Positions 37,701 through 44,300 of a DNA stretch of 64,000 bases are shown one piece after another (position 1 is the first letter of the stretch; every line of letters starts with the position of its first letter). The stretch is from PALSA-1003 sp963791945 (lineage in GTDB: Bacteria > Pseudomonadota > Gammaproteobacteria > Burkholderiales > Casimicrobiaceae). The stretch covers positions 2,418,001 through 2,482,000 of the forward strand of contig CAWBUD010000002.1 in assembly GCA_963791945.1 (NCBI GenBank), written 5' to 3'. The notes under the pieces are model-generated. The model did no database searches. It was not told the DNA's origin and was given only the letters and a program-made list of their open reading frames with translations. The position numbers were made by a program, and so were the translations under genes.

Positions 37701-37778
37701 GTGTACATGCTGCTCGGTGCACAGCATCATCGCGCCGCTCCGGCAGAGAGCGCGGACGCAGTGCCGACGAACGCGTGA
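34707..37778 (+). CDS. RND efflux pump, inner membrane permease (HAE1 family)
   Basis: 1023 residues, the usual AcrB/MexB size. Starts MNFTDIFIRKPVLATTVSLL. The proton-relay aspartates are D400 and D401 in GLVVDDAIIVVENVDRHMKF. Porter-domain signature GFPAVNQGFGGVLFKPWEQR and the TM10-12 signature LVTLMGLVSKHGILIVQFAN are present. It resembles the MexK/MuxC/MdtB-like branch more than AcrB, but substrates cannot be inferred. No local regulator gene is visible, so control may be distant or constitutive. The long antisense open frame on the other strand is a shadow. Confidence 0.93.
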   Translation: MNFTDIFIRKPVLATTVSLLILVLGARAVTSLTVRQYPRTQNAVVTVSTAYYGADAQTVAGFITQPLEAAIAQAQGIDYMSSTSSTGVSTIQATLRLNYDANRALTEINTQVASVRNQLPPESQQPVLTVQVGETIDAMYMGFFSNVLPNNGVTDYLVRVVKPRLDSVEGVQTAEILGARQFALRAWLDPQKMAAYGVTATDVRAALASNNYLAALGTTKGQMVSVDLTAGTSLHSVDDFKQLAVKQSGGAIVRLEDVANVVLGAENYDFTTAFGGRNSVFIGIKVAPEANVLDVAKRVSDVFPDIQAQMPNGVTGEIVYDGTKFIRSSITEVEKTLIQALVIVSVVIFLFLGSFRAVAIPLVAIPLSLVGAFFVMLVLGYSINLLTLLALVLAIGLVVDDAIIVVENVDRHMKFEGKPPFEAALLAARELGGPIIAMTIVLIAVYVPIGFQGGLTGALFTEFAFTVAGAVAVSGIVALTLSPMMTSRIFRAEQEGSRFVRFLDRQFERLHRGYRRALHSMLETWIVIVVMGVILLCGTVYLFMTSKAELAPQEDQGLVLNQILGPPNATPQQMQLYATQVFDIAKSLPEYDQMFQITGFPAVNQGFGGVLFKPWEQRKRSATELQQVLQQKWNGIAGATVAAFQFPPLPGSRGLPMQVVIKTTEPFERLNDVAQAVLQKARSSGLFFFVDTDLKLDKPQAVVEVDRDLVTTLGLTQQDVGAALSAALGGGYVNYFSIAGRSYKVIPQVLQTDRLNTSQVLNYYLRTPDGALLPTGTVAREKTTTVPEGINHFQQLNSATILGVYTPSVSQKQILDYMREAVAEVAPSGYQVDYSGPSRQYVQESGGFIVTLLFAIIIVFLALSAQYESFRDPVVILVSVPMALFGALIFINLGFATLNIYTQVGLVTLMGLVSKHGILIVQFANQLQLAGKTKREAIEEAAAVRLRPILMTTAAMVFGVIPLVVAAGAGAAGRHAMGLVLFTGLSIGTLFTLFVVPAVYMLLGAQHHRAAPAESADAVPTNA

Positions 37779-38028
37779 ATCGCCCGCGGTCGTGCCGCGT
37801 CATGACGTCGAGGTGACGTTCTGCGGCGCTTTGCGCGTGGGACGCCGCGTGTTGGGTCGTCCGTGCGGAGCGAGCTCACTCGCACGCGCGCGCGCCGCCG
37901 GATAGGTCCAACCCTGGCCGCTGGCACAACGCTTGCAGGAGAACGCTCACCCGGGCGGGACGGCGCTCCCCTGGTTCACTCCTCGCCCTTCGCGCCGTTT
38001 CCGCACCGGGCCCTTCAAAGAGCGCCGG
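37779..38028. other. 250-base gap with an orphan sigma-54-type promoter
   Basis: Between the stops of the RND pump (+) and hemerythrin (-). No protein gene is supported. It contains a near-consensus sigma-54 motif at 37922-37937 and a short direct repeat of TGACGT near 37803-37820. No clear T-tailed terminator was found for either flanking gene. Confidence 0.5.
37922..37937 (+). promoter_or_regulatory. Sigma-54-type promoter motif pointing into the antisense of the hemerythrin gene
   Basis: TGGCAC-N5-TTGCA with the GG (-24) and GC (-12) elements exactly 10 bases apart. Transcription would start near 37948 and run rightward, antisense to the hemerythrin gene. No sense-strand gene follows. Confidence 0.5.
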
Positions 38029-38607
38029 TCAGCGTTCGGGGCCGACGCCGATCGGCGGCGGTGCGAGCGCAACGATACGGCTGAACAATGCGGCGTACTT
38101 GTCGCCGACCTCGGTGCCGATCAGCGGATCGGCATGCCCCTCGAACGCGGCATCGACTTCCTGCCAGTCGGCAGGCGTAAGGTATTTTTCGGCGAGCGGA
38201 AGCAGCTCCCGCTCCTCCGCCTGCATGTGGTCCCAGTGAAACTTCGCGTACGCCTCCACCACGGCGCGAAAGTTGGAAAACTCCGATCTGCCGCCTGCGT
38301 GAAAGCGCGCGAGCGCCTGCTCGAGCGCGCGGATCTTCTCGCCGCCGGCGCGATGCTCCGTTTCCAGCCGGTCGAGCAATGGTCCCGCTTCGGGAGAACG
38401 CTGCCTCAGGATGCGGAATAGATAACGATCTTCCTTCGGATGGTGAAAACGCTCGGGAAAGGTGTCGATGTAGTAGACCATCGCGTCCAGCACGCGGAAA
38501 TCGGGTTCGGTGGCGCGCTCGGCGATCTCGCGGACGAGATAAAGCATGCCGTGCACTACGGCTGCAAGCGTGCGATGCTCGTCGCGAATGATGCGTATGG
38601 CTTTCAT
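38029..38607 (-). CDS. Hemerythrin-like HHE domain protein
   Basis: 192 residues. A di-iron four-helix domain is suggested by IIRDEHRTLAAVVHG, FPERFHHPKEDRYLF, LETEHRAGGEK and YAKFHWDHMQAEERELLPLA, which supply the histidines and glutamates. Such proteins bind oxygen, nitric oxide or take part in iron-sulfur repair. The C-terminal ~30 residues lie outside the domain. It is divergent from a universal stress protein gene, with an FNR-type box placed for activation of each. Confidence 0.85.
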   Translation of the reverse strand: MKAIRIIRDEHRTLAAVVHGMLYLVREIAERATEPDFRVLDAMVYYIDTFPERFHHPKEDRYLFRILRQRSPEAGPLLDRLETEHRAGGEKIRALEQALARFHAGGRSEFSNFRAVVEAYAKFHWDHMQAEERELLPLAEKYLTPADWQEVDAAFEGHADPLIGTEVGDKYAALFSRIVALAPPPIGVGPER

Positions 38608-38684
38608 CGGCGTTCCCCGGGCGGCCGCGCGGGGCGCCGCCCGTATTCCCGCAATCGATCGTAGCTTACCTCGGGTGGCTGCTC

Positions 38685-38698
38685 TTGACCTGGATCAA
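38685..38698. promoter_or_regulatory. FNR/ANR-type box, hemerythrin side
   Basis: TTGAC-CTGG-ATCAA, nine of ten matches to the FNR consensus TTGAT-N4-ATCAA. On the minus strand a TACGAT -10 (38663 down to 38658) predicts a start near 38651, putting the box centre about 40.5 bases upstream, where a class II activator binds. Confidence 0.65.
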
Positions 38699-38720
38699 TG
38701 CGGCTGAAGGGCAGGCGCCT

Positions 38721-38734
38721 TTGAACCAGATCAA
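38721..38734. promoter_or_regulatory. FNR/ANR-type box, USP side
   Basis: TTGAA-CCAG-ATCAA, nine of ten matches to the FNR consensus. On the plus strand a GACAAT -10 (38756-38761) predicts a start near 38768, again with the box centre about 40.5 bases upstream. The two boxes are 36 bases apart centre to centre. Confidence 0.65.
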
Positions 38735-38817
38735 GACAAGCCTCATGAGGGGTGCGACAATGCTCGAGCACGACCGGCGCGATGAAGCGTCGATCGTAAC
38801 GAATAGGCAACGAAGGG

Positions 38818-39261
38818 ATGTACAAGAAAATTCTCGTCCCCACCGACGGCTCGCGACTTTCGCAGCGTGCGGTGGAGCACGCCGTCGCGCTCGCACAGGC
38901 GACCGGCGCCAGCCTGCTTGCGCTGCACGCTTACCCGAAGTTCCTCGGCAGTCCCTACGGAACGTTCGGTCCGGCCGAGCAAGTCCTCGCCGAAGCGCAC
39001 GCGAGGGCAGAGCGCGCGCAAGCCGACGCGCTCTTCGCGAAGGTCCGGCGTCTCGCCGAAGGCGCGGGAGTAAAGGTCGAAACGTTGCTGGTCGAGGCCA
39101 CCGATGTCTATCGCCAGATCATCGTGGTCGCTCGCAAGCACCGCTGTGACCTTATCTGCATGGCTTCGCACGGGCGTCGCGGGCTTTCGGCCCTGGTGCT
39201 CGGAAGCGAGACGACCAAGGTCCTGACGCACAGCGCCGTGCCGGTGCTCGTGCTGCGCTGA
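38818..39261 (+). CDS. Universal stress protein (UspA family)
   Basis: 147 residues with the full USP signature: MYKKILVPTDGSRLSQRAVE at the start, and the ATP-binding loop MASHGRRGLSALVLGSETTK (G-2x-G-9x-G-S/T type) followed by VLTHSAVPVLVLR. Likely an ATP-binding stress protein used under low oxygen or starvation. Upstream FNR-type boxes suggest induction on oxygen limitation. Confidence 0.93.
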   Translation: MYKKILVPTDGSRLSQRAVEHAVALAQATGASLLALHAYPKFLGSPYGTFGPAEQVLAEAHARAERAQADALFAKVRRLAEGAGVKVETLLVEATDVYRQIIVVARKHRCDLICMASHGRRGLSALVLGSETTKVLTHSAVPVLVLR

Positions 39262-39268
39262 GCGGGCC

Positions 39269-40144
39269 TTATCGGTCCGCTTCCTTCCTTAGGGCAAGCG
39301 CTCGCGCGTAGAGCTGCTTCCGTGGGGCGCCGGTGAGCCTCACCGCCAGCCGGACGGCCTGCGCAAGCGGCAGCTCGGAGAGCAGCACCGAGAGCACCGG
39401 GTCGTGCTGCGCTTCCGGACCGGATGGCAACGTCGCGACCGGCGCGTCGACGATCAGGACGAATTCCCCCCGCGCGCGATCGGGATCGGCGGCGAGCCAC
39501 GAGGGTGCGTCGCCGAGCCGGCAGCGATGGATCGACTCGAAGCGCTTGGTAAGCTCGCGCGCGATGACGATCTCGCGCTCCGCGCCGAACGCCGCGGCGA
39601 GCGCGTCGAGCGTGGCCGAGATCCGGTGCGGCGCCTCGTAGAACACGAGCGCATCAGACGCGTCGCGCAGGCGTTCGAGCTCCGCTCGTCGCGCCGATGC
39701 GCTCGCCGGCAGGAAGCCGCAGAAGAGCCAGCGCGGCGCCTCGACGCCCGACGCCGAGAGCGCAGCGACGCCGGCGCTGGGCCCGGGCACCGGCACGACC
39801 GGAAAGCCTGCGTCCATGGCGACGCGCACCAGCTTCGCGCCGGGATCGCTCACGGCCGGCGTGCCGGCGTCGCTCACCAGGGCGACGCTCTTGCCGTCCG
39901 CGAGCAGCGCGACGATTTCGCGCGCGCGCCGGGATTCGTTGTGCTCGTGCAGGGAGAGCACGCGGGAGGCGACGCCGTGACGGGCGAGCAGCTTCGCCGT
40001 CACCCGCGTGTCTTCCGCGGCGATCACATCGACGGACGCGAGAATGTCCAGCGCGCGCAGCGTGACGTCGCGCAAATTACCGAGCGGCGTCGCCACCACA
40101 TATAATGTGCTCGCGTCAGCCGTCACTGCTTCGCCCGTCGCCAC
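39269..40144 (-). CDS. rsmI: 16S rRNA (cytidine1402-2'-O)-methyltransferase
   Basis: 291 residues from GTG at 40144, chosen because GGAGGAGGT lies five bases upstream; further upstream codons overlap the divergent lpoA gene. Tetrapyrrole-methylase fold: LYVVATPLGNLRDVTLRALD at the N-terminus, VDVIAAEDTRVTAKLL, the SAM loop VALVSDAGTPAVSDPGAKLV, and FYEAPHRISATLDAL. It is normally divergent from lpoA and yraN, as here. Confidence 0.94.
   Translation of the reverse strand: MATGEAVTADASTLYVVATPLGNLRDVTLRALDILASVDVIAAEDTRVTAKLLARHGVASRVLSLHEHNESRRAREIVALLADGKSVALVSDAGTPAVSDPGAKLVRVAMDAGFPVVPVPGPSAGVAALSASGVEAPRWLFCGFLPASASARRAELERLRDASDALVFYEAPHRISATLDALAAAFGAEREIVIARELTKRFESIHRCRLGDAPSWLAADPDRARGEFVLIVDAPVATLPSGPEAQHDPVLSVLLSELPLAQAVRLAVRLTGAPRKQLYARALALRKEADR
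40077..40106 (+). promoter_or_regulatory. Promoter for lpoA, inside the 5' end of rsmI
   Basis: -35 TTACCG (40077-40082), 18-base spacer, perfect -10 TATAAT (40101-40106). The predicted start near 40113 gives lpoA a leader of about 50 bases. Since rsmI and lpoA starts are only 17 bases apart, the lpoA promoter must lie in rsmI coding sequence. Confidence 0.65.
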
Positions 40145-40161
40145 GGCGACCTCCTCCTTCG

Positions 40162-41439
40162 ATGGCCCCTCCGCCTGCCCGCGCTTACGCCCTGTGGCCG
40201 CTATGGGTCGCGGCGACGCTGGCTCTAAGCGCGTGTGCCGGTCCCGCGCCATTGTCCGGATCGAGGCCTGGCCCGACAACCGTCCCGGCGTCCGCACCGG
40301 AAACGCGCATGCTTCCTCCGCCGGTGCCGAGCGGACCGCCGCCCGAGGTGGAAACACGGCCGGCGCCGGCGAATCCGCCGCCAGCGGCAGCAGCGGTACC
40401 GCCGGCCGCCGGGCAAGAGCAGAGCACACCGCCGATCACGGCAGGCGAAACGCCATCGCCGCCCGTCGTCGCCCCGACCACCGATACGATCACTCTAGTC
40501 CTTCCCCTCGAGTCTGCGCTCTACGGCCGCGCCGCCGACGCTGTCAAGGCTGGATTTCTAGCCGCAGCCAGCGCGGCGGGCGGCGCGGCTCGCGTGCGGG
40601 TGATCGGGCACGCCGACGACGGGGTACTGCCCGCGTTCTCGGCCGCCGCCGAGGCGGGCGCCGCGCTGATCGTAGGCCCGTTGACGCGCGACGATCTGAA
40701 GACGGTGCTCACGTTTGCACCGCTCCGTCCGCGAATGCTCGCGCTGAACCAGCCCGACGACGGTTCAGCGCTTCCCCCCGACGCGTATGCGCTGGCGCTC
40801 TCCGTGGAAAGCGATGCGGCGCTGCTTGCCCGGCAGGCGACCGCCGATGGAGTCCGCACGCTGGCAACCGTGACCAGCGATTCTCCGTTCCAGCGCCGCT
40901 TCAAGGCCGCGTTCTCCTCCGAATGGGAGCGTTCCGGCGGCGCGGTGATCCGCGATTACCGATTCGATGCCAAGCCCGACGTGCTCGCTGTGCTTCGGCG
41001 CGATCTCGAGGCACATCCGCCGGACGCCATTCTGCTGTGCGTCGGTCCCGGCGATGCGGCACTCGCCAAATCGTTTCTTCCTCCGGGACCGGTCTATGCC
41101 AGCAGCCAGATTGCGGATGGGCTGCCCCCGGAAATGCTGAGGGACCTCGAAGGCGTGCGCTACGTGGAGATTCCCTGGCTCGCCGAACCGGATGATCCCG
41201 CGTTCGCGCGCCTGCCGCGAACGCGCATGGGCGATCCCGTCCTCGATCGTCTCTATGCACTGGGCCTCGACGCTTTTGCGGTCGCCGAGCTCCTGGCAAG
41301 CCCTGCTCCGCCCGGCCGCATCGAGCTCGACGGCGCGACCGGCCATCTGTCCCTCACGCCCGGACGTGTCTTCGCGCGCGAGGGAAGGCTGATGGTGATC
41401 CGCGCGGGCGCGCCAACGCCGTACCCGGCGCGGCAATGA
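40162..41439 (+). CDS. lpoA: Penicillin-binding protein activator LpoA-type lipoprotein
   Basis: 425 residues. Lipobox LSAC after a short leader (ATLALSACAGP). Then a ~90-residue Pro/Ala-rich linker, then a periplasmic-binding-protein-like domain (ITLVLPLESALYGRAADAVK; AALIVGPLTRDDLKTVL; FKAAFSSEWERSGGAVI) as in the C-terminal domain of LpoA, which activates PBP1A from the outer membrane. The N-terminal TPR part of gammaproteobacterial LpoA is missing, which is usual in betaproteobacterial forms. I chose ATG at 40162. The stop overlaps yraN by four bases. Confidence 0.85.
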   Translation: MAPPPARAYALWPLWVAATLALSACAGPAPLSGSRPGPTTVPASAPETRMLPPPVPSGPPPEVETRPAPANPPPAAAAVPPAAGQEQSTPPITAGETPSPPVVAPTTDTITLVLPLESALYGRAADAVKAGFLAAASAAGGAARVRVIGHADDGVLPAFSAAAEAGAALIVGPLTRDDLKTVLTFAPLRPRMLALNQPDDGSALPPDAYALALSVESDAALLARQATADGVRTLATVTSDSPFQRRFKAAFSSEWERSGGAVIRDYRFDAKPDVLAVLRRDLEAHPPDAILLCVGPGDAALAKSFLPPGPVYASSQIADGLPPEMLRDLEGVRYVEIPWLAEPDDPAFARLPRTRMGDPVLDRLYALGLDAFAVAELLASPAPPGRIELDGATGHLSLTPGRVFAREGRLMVIRAGAPTPYPARQ

Positions 41440-41777
41440 ACCGCGGCGCGGCCGCGGAAGCCCTTGCCGCGACCTTTCTCGCGGCGCAGGGCCTCGCGAT
41501 CGTCGGACGCAACTATCGCTGCCGCGGCGGCGAGATCGATATCATCGCCCGCGACGGCCGTACCCTCGTGTTCGTCGAAGTACGGATGCGGCGCAATCGC
41601 GCGTTCGGCGGCGCCGCCGAAAGCATCACCGCCACCAAGCGCCGGCGGCTGCGACTCGCCGCCTCGCATTACCTTGCCCGCCTTCGAAGCGAGCCGCCGT
41701 GCCGGTTTGACGCCATCCTGCTCGATGCGCTAGCCTCGGAGCGCATCGAATGGCTGCGCGCGATCGATCTCGATTGA
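41436..41777 (+). CDS. yraN: YraN family nuclease-fold protein (UPF0102)
   Basis: 113 residues. Endonuclease-like core: RNYRCRGGEIDIIARDGRTL with the D/E-x-K type residues (GEIDII, FVEVRMR). Usual position after lpoA. Its role is unproven; Holliday-junction-type processing is suggested by fold only. The start overlaps the lpoA stop (ATGA). Confidence 0.93.
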   Translation: MNRGAAAEALAATFLAAQGLAIVGRNYRCRGGEIDIIARDGRTLVFVEVRMRRNRAFGGAAESITATKRRRLRLAASHYLARLRSEPPCRFDAILLDALASERIEWLRAIDLD

Positions 41778-41816
41778 CCGTTCGGTCGCCCGGGAGTTGC
41801 TACAATCGCAGTCGAG

Positions 41817-42410
41817 ATGGACGTCGCACGCCGCATCAGGGGCCATTTCGCCGACAGCGCGGAGCTCAAGCTCGCTGCCGCCGAGACGATGACCGCCCCT
41901 ATCGCTCGCGCCGCCGCGCTGATGACCGACTGCCTGCTCGCCGACGGCAAGGTTCTCGCCTGCGGCAACGGAGGTTCCGCCGCGGACGCCCAGCACTTCG
42001 CCGCCGAGATGGTCGGCCGATTCGAGCGGGAGCGGCCCGAGCTGCCCGCGATTTCGCTCTGCACCGACACCTCGATCCTGACCGCCATCGCCAACGACTA
42101 CGACTATGCGCAGGTGTTCGCCAAGCAGGTACGCGCGCTGGGCGATTCCGGTGACGTGCTGCTCGCCATCTCCACGTCCGGCAACTCGGCCAACGTGGTC
42201 GCGGCGGCGGACGCCGCCCACGAGCGCGGCATGCGCATCGTCGCGCTCACCGGCAAGGGCGGCGGCCGGATCGGTGAACTCTTGACGACGGACGACGTCC
42301 ATCTGTGCGTTCCGCACGACGTCACCGCGAGGATCCAGGAAGTGCATCTGCTCACCATTCATTGCCTGTGCGACGCGATCGACGCGAGCCTGCTGGGAGA
42401 CGAAGCATGA
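41817..42410 (+). CDS. SIS domain phosphoheptose isomerase (GmhA/DiaA type)
   Basis: 197 residues. Motifs: VLACGNGGSAADAQHFAAEM, FERERPELPAISLCTDTSI, LLAISTSGNSANVVAAADAA and a conserved C-terminal HDVTARIQEVHLLTIHCLCD. The family covers GmhA (sedoheptulose 7-phosphate isomerase for lipopolysaccharide heptose) and DiaA (DnaA-binding initiation protein). Position next to yraN and the BON gene favours DiaA; the hldC gene two genes on favours GmhA. I leave the symbol open. The stop overlaps the next start. Confidence 0.9.
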   Translation: MDVARRIRGHFADSAELKLAAAETMTAPIARAAALMTDCLLADGKVLACGNGGSAADAQHFAAEMVGRFERERPELPAISLCTDTSILTAIANDYDYAQVFAKQVRALGDSGDVLLAISTSGNSANVVAAADAAHERGMRIVALTGKGGGRIGELLTTDDVHLCVPHDVTARIQEVHLLTIHCLCDAIDASLLGDEA

Positions 42411-42994
42411 TGTCGCAATTGTTGAGGCGCGCTATCGCGCTTGTGCCGGCCGCAGCCGCGCTGCTGCTCCAAGGCTGCGTTCCGCTCGTGGTCGGCGCCG
42501 CAGCGGGCGGCGCGGCACTGGTTGCCACCGACCCCCGCACCACCGGGACGCAGGTCGACGACGAGGTGATCGAGGACAAGATCTCGTACACGCTGCACGA
42601 GCGTTTCAAGGGCGATTTTCACTTCAACGTGACGAGCTATAACGGGGTCGTGCTGCTGACGGGCGAGGTCCCCGCGGAAGCCGCCCGCGCCGACATCGCC
42701 GAGGTCGCGCGCACGACGCCGAAAGTGCGCGCAGTCCAGAACGAGCTGGCGATCGGCCCCGTCACCGACCTCAACTCGCGCAGCAACGACACGCTGATCA
42801 CGTCGAAGGTCAAGACGAGATTCGTGGAAGCCAACAAGTTCCAGATCAATCACGTGAAAGTCGTGACGGAGCGCGGCGTCGTCTATCTTCTGGGCCTCGT
42901 GCGACGCGACGAAGGCGACGCTGCGGCTCAGATCGCAAGCACGACCAGCGGCGTCCAGCGCGTGGTCAAGGTCTTCGAATATCTCCCCGGATGA
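42407..42994 (+). CDS. dolP: BON-domain outer membrane lipoprotein (DolP-like)
   Basis: 195 residues. Signal with lipobox LLQGC, then two BON domains (about 55-115, YTLHERFKGDFHFNVTSYNG; and about 130-190, KVKTRFVEANKFQINHVKVV). DolP supports outer-membrane integrity and BAM function. Same gene order as E. coli diaA-dolP. Start at either of two adjacent ATGs (42407, 42410). Confidence 0.9.
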   Translation: MMSQLLRRAIALVPAAAALLLQGCVPLVVGAAAGGAALVATDPRTTGTQVDDEVIEDKISYTLHERFKGDFHFNVTSYNGVVLLTGEVPAEAARADIAEVARTTPKVRAVQNELAIGPVTDLNSRSNDTLITSKVKTRFVEANKFQINHVKVVTERGVVYLLGLVRRDEGDAAAQIASTTSGVQRVVKVFEYLPG

Positions 42995-43491
42995 GCCCAC
43001 GCGCGGCGACGTGGCCCGAGCCGGCCTTCGCCGCCAAGATCGCGAGGCCGCCCGAGATCGGCGTGCGGCTGGCCGGGCTGCCGAGGCCGCGGGTATTCAC
43101 CAACGGCGTGTTCGACATCCTGCATCGCGGGCATGTCATCTATCTCGCGCGAGCGCGGGGACTGGGCGCCTCGCTGATCGTCGGCGTCAACACCGATGCC
43201 TCGGTGCAAAGGCTCGGCAAGGGCTCGGATCGGCCCATCAACCCGCTCGAGGACCGGCTCGCCATCATCGCCGCGCTGGAGTCCGTAAGCCTCGTCATCG
43301 CCTTCGACGAGGATACGCCGCTCGCACTCGTGCTCCAGTGTCGCCCGGACATCATCGTCAAAGGCGGCGACTACACGGTCGCGACGACGGTCGGCGCGGC
43401 GGAGGTGATCGGCTGGGGCGGACGCTTCGAGGCGATTCCCTTCGTCCCGGACCGCTCGACTTCGGCGCTGCTCGAGAAGATCCGGCGTTAG
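42991..43491 (+). CDS. hldC: D-glycero-beta-D-manno-heptose 1-phosphate adenylyltransferase
   Basis: 166 residues. Stand-alone nucleotidyltransferase like the C-terminal half of HldE (also called rfaE2). Active-site signature FTNGVFDILHRGHVIYLARA (HxGH); LIVGVNTDASVQRLGKGSDR and RPDIIVKGGDYTVATTVGA are specific to the heptose enzyme. Makes ADP-heptose for the inner core of lipopolysaccharide. Overlaps the BON gene end by four bases. The kinase half (hldA/rfaE1) is not in the window. Confidence 0.93.
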   Translation: MSPRAATWPEPAFAAKIARPPEIGVRLAGLPRPRVFTNGVFDILHRGHVIYLARARGLGASLIVGVNTDASVQRLGKGSDRPINPLEDRLAIIAALESVSLVIAFDEDTPLALVLQCRPDIIVKGGDYTVATTVGAAEVIGWGGRFEAIPFVPDRSTSALLEKIRR

Positions 43492-43547
43492 CGCGCGCCG
43501 GGCTCGCTTTGCTCGAGGCAGCCTCGGGCAGGCAGGCTGCGACGCGC

Positions 43548-43553
43548 TATAAT
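43548..43553 (+). promoter_or_regulatory. -10 element directly upstream of the TusA-like gene
   Basis: Perfect TATAAT ending only 14 bases before the ATG at 43568. A start near 43560 would leave a leader of about eight bases, so the message would be nearly leaderless. No good -35 seen. Confidence 0.5.
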
Positions 43554-43567
43554 TTCGCGTGCAAACC

Positions 43568-43807
43568 ATGGATCCTCAGCTCCAGATCGATCGCGAAGTC
43601 GATGCTCGCGAGCTCAACTGCCCGCTGCCGATACTGCGCACCAAGAAGGCGCTCAACGACATGCAGAGCGGACAGCTATTGCGCGTCCTCGCGACCGACC
43701 CGGGCTCGGTACGCGACTTCGAGGCGTTCGCCAAGCAGACGGGCAACCGGCTTCTGCAGCATACCGAGCAGGACGGCGTCTTCTCTTTCCTGGTCAAGAG
43801 GAAGTAA
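43568..43807 (+). CDS. TusA family sulfur-carrier protein
   Basis: 79 residues from ATG at 43568; GTG at 43559 adds three residues. Carries the TusA signature ELNCPLPIL with the sulfur-accepting Cys18. Likely relays persulfide sulfur for tRNA thiolation or other sulfur transfer. It has no DsrE or SQR gene beside it, unlike the second TusA-like gene at 59445. The TATAAT just upstream suggests its own transcript. Confidence 0.88.
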   Translation: MDPQLQIDREVDARELNCPLPILRTKKALNDMQSGQLLRVLATDPGSVRDFEAFAKQTGNRLLQHTEQDGVFSFLVKRK

Positions 43808-43879
43808 CGGCCCGACCGGCTTGAAATCGCCGGCGTCGGGTCCACTTCCTGATTCATCGCCTACTTCGAAAGGTCCCGC

Positions 43880-44269
43880 ATGGCGACCGGCGCCCCCGCT
43901 GTTCTCGAGCTGACCAAGGACAATTTCGTCTCGTCGATCGACGGTCATCCCTTCGCCGTGGTCGACTTCTGGGCGCCATGGTGCGGTCCATGTCGTTCGT
44001 TCGCCCCGACGTTCGCGGCGGCCGCCGAGCGGTATGCCGACATCCGGTTCGCCAAAGTCAACACCGAGGAGCAGCAGGAGCTCGCGGCGCATTTCCACAT
44101 CCGGTCCATCCCGACCCTCATGATCTTCCGCGAGAACATCATCGTTTTCGCGCAAGCCGGCGCCTTGTCGCCGAGCGCGCTGGACCAGGTGCTCGGAGCG
44201 GCAAAAACGCTCGACATGGAAACCGTGCGGCGCGAGGCAGCGCCGCAGGATCAGCCTACGACGACCTGA
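43880..44269 (+). CDS. Thioredoxin-like protein
   Basis: 129 residues. VDFWAPWCGPCRSFAPTF is the classical thioredoxin active site (Cys35, Cys38), and RSIPTLMIFRENIIVFAQAG includes the cis-proline. Cytoplasmic, no signal. The ~20-residue C-terminal tail is longer than TrxA and polar. It is close to trxA/trxC in type but lacks the zinc domain of Trx2. Downstream of the TusA-like gene by 72 bases. Confidence 0.9.
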   Translation: MATGAPAVLELTKDNFVSSIDGHPFAVVDFWAPWCGPCRSFAPTFAAAAERYADIRFAKVNTEEQQELAAHFHIRSIPTLMIFRENIIVFAQAGALSPSALDQVLGAAKTLDMETVRREAAPQDQPTTT

Positions 44270-44300
44270 GGCGGGCGATCCTGCCGAGGAGCCAGGCACG

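Noticed and set aside
34638..37730. 1030-codon open frame antisense to the RND pump
   Set aside because: The plus strand encodes a complete, motif-rich RND permease; the antisense translation is rich in His, Arg, Asp and Glu with no domain, as expected from GC-rich codon shadows.
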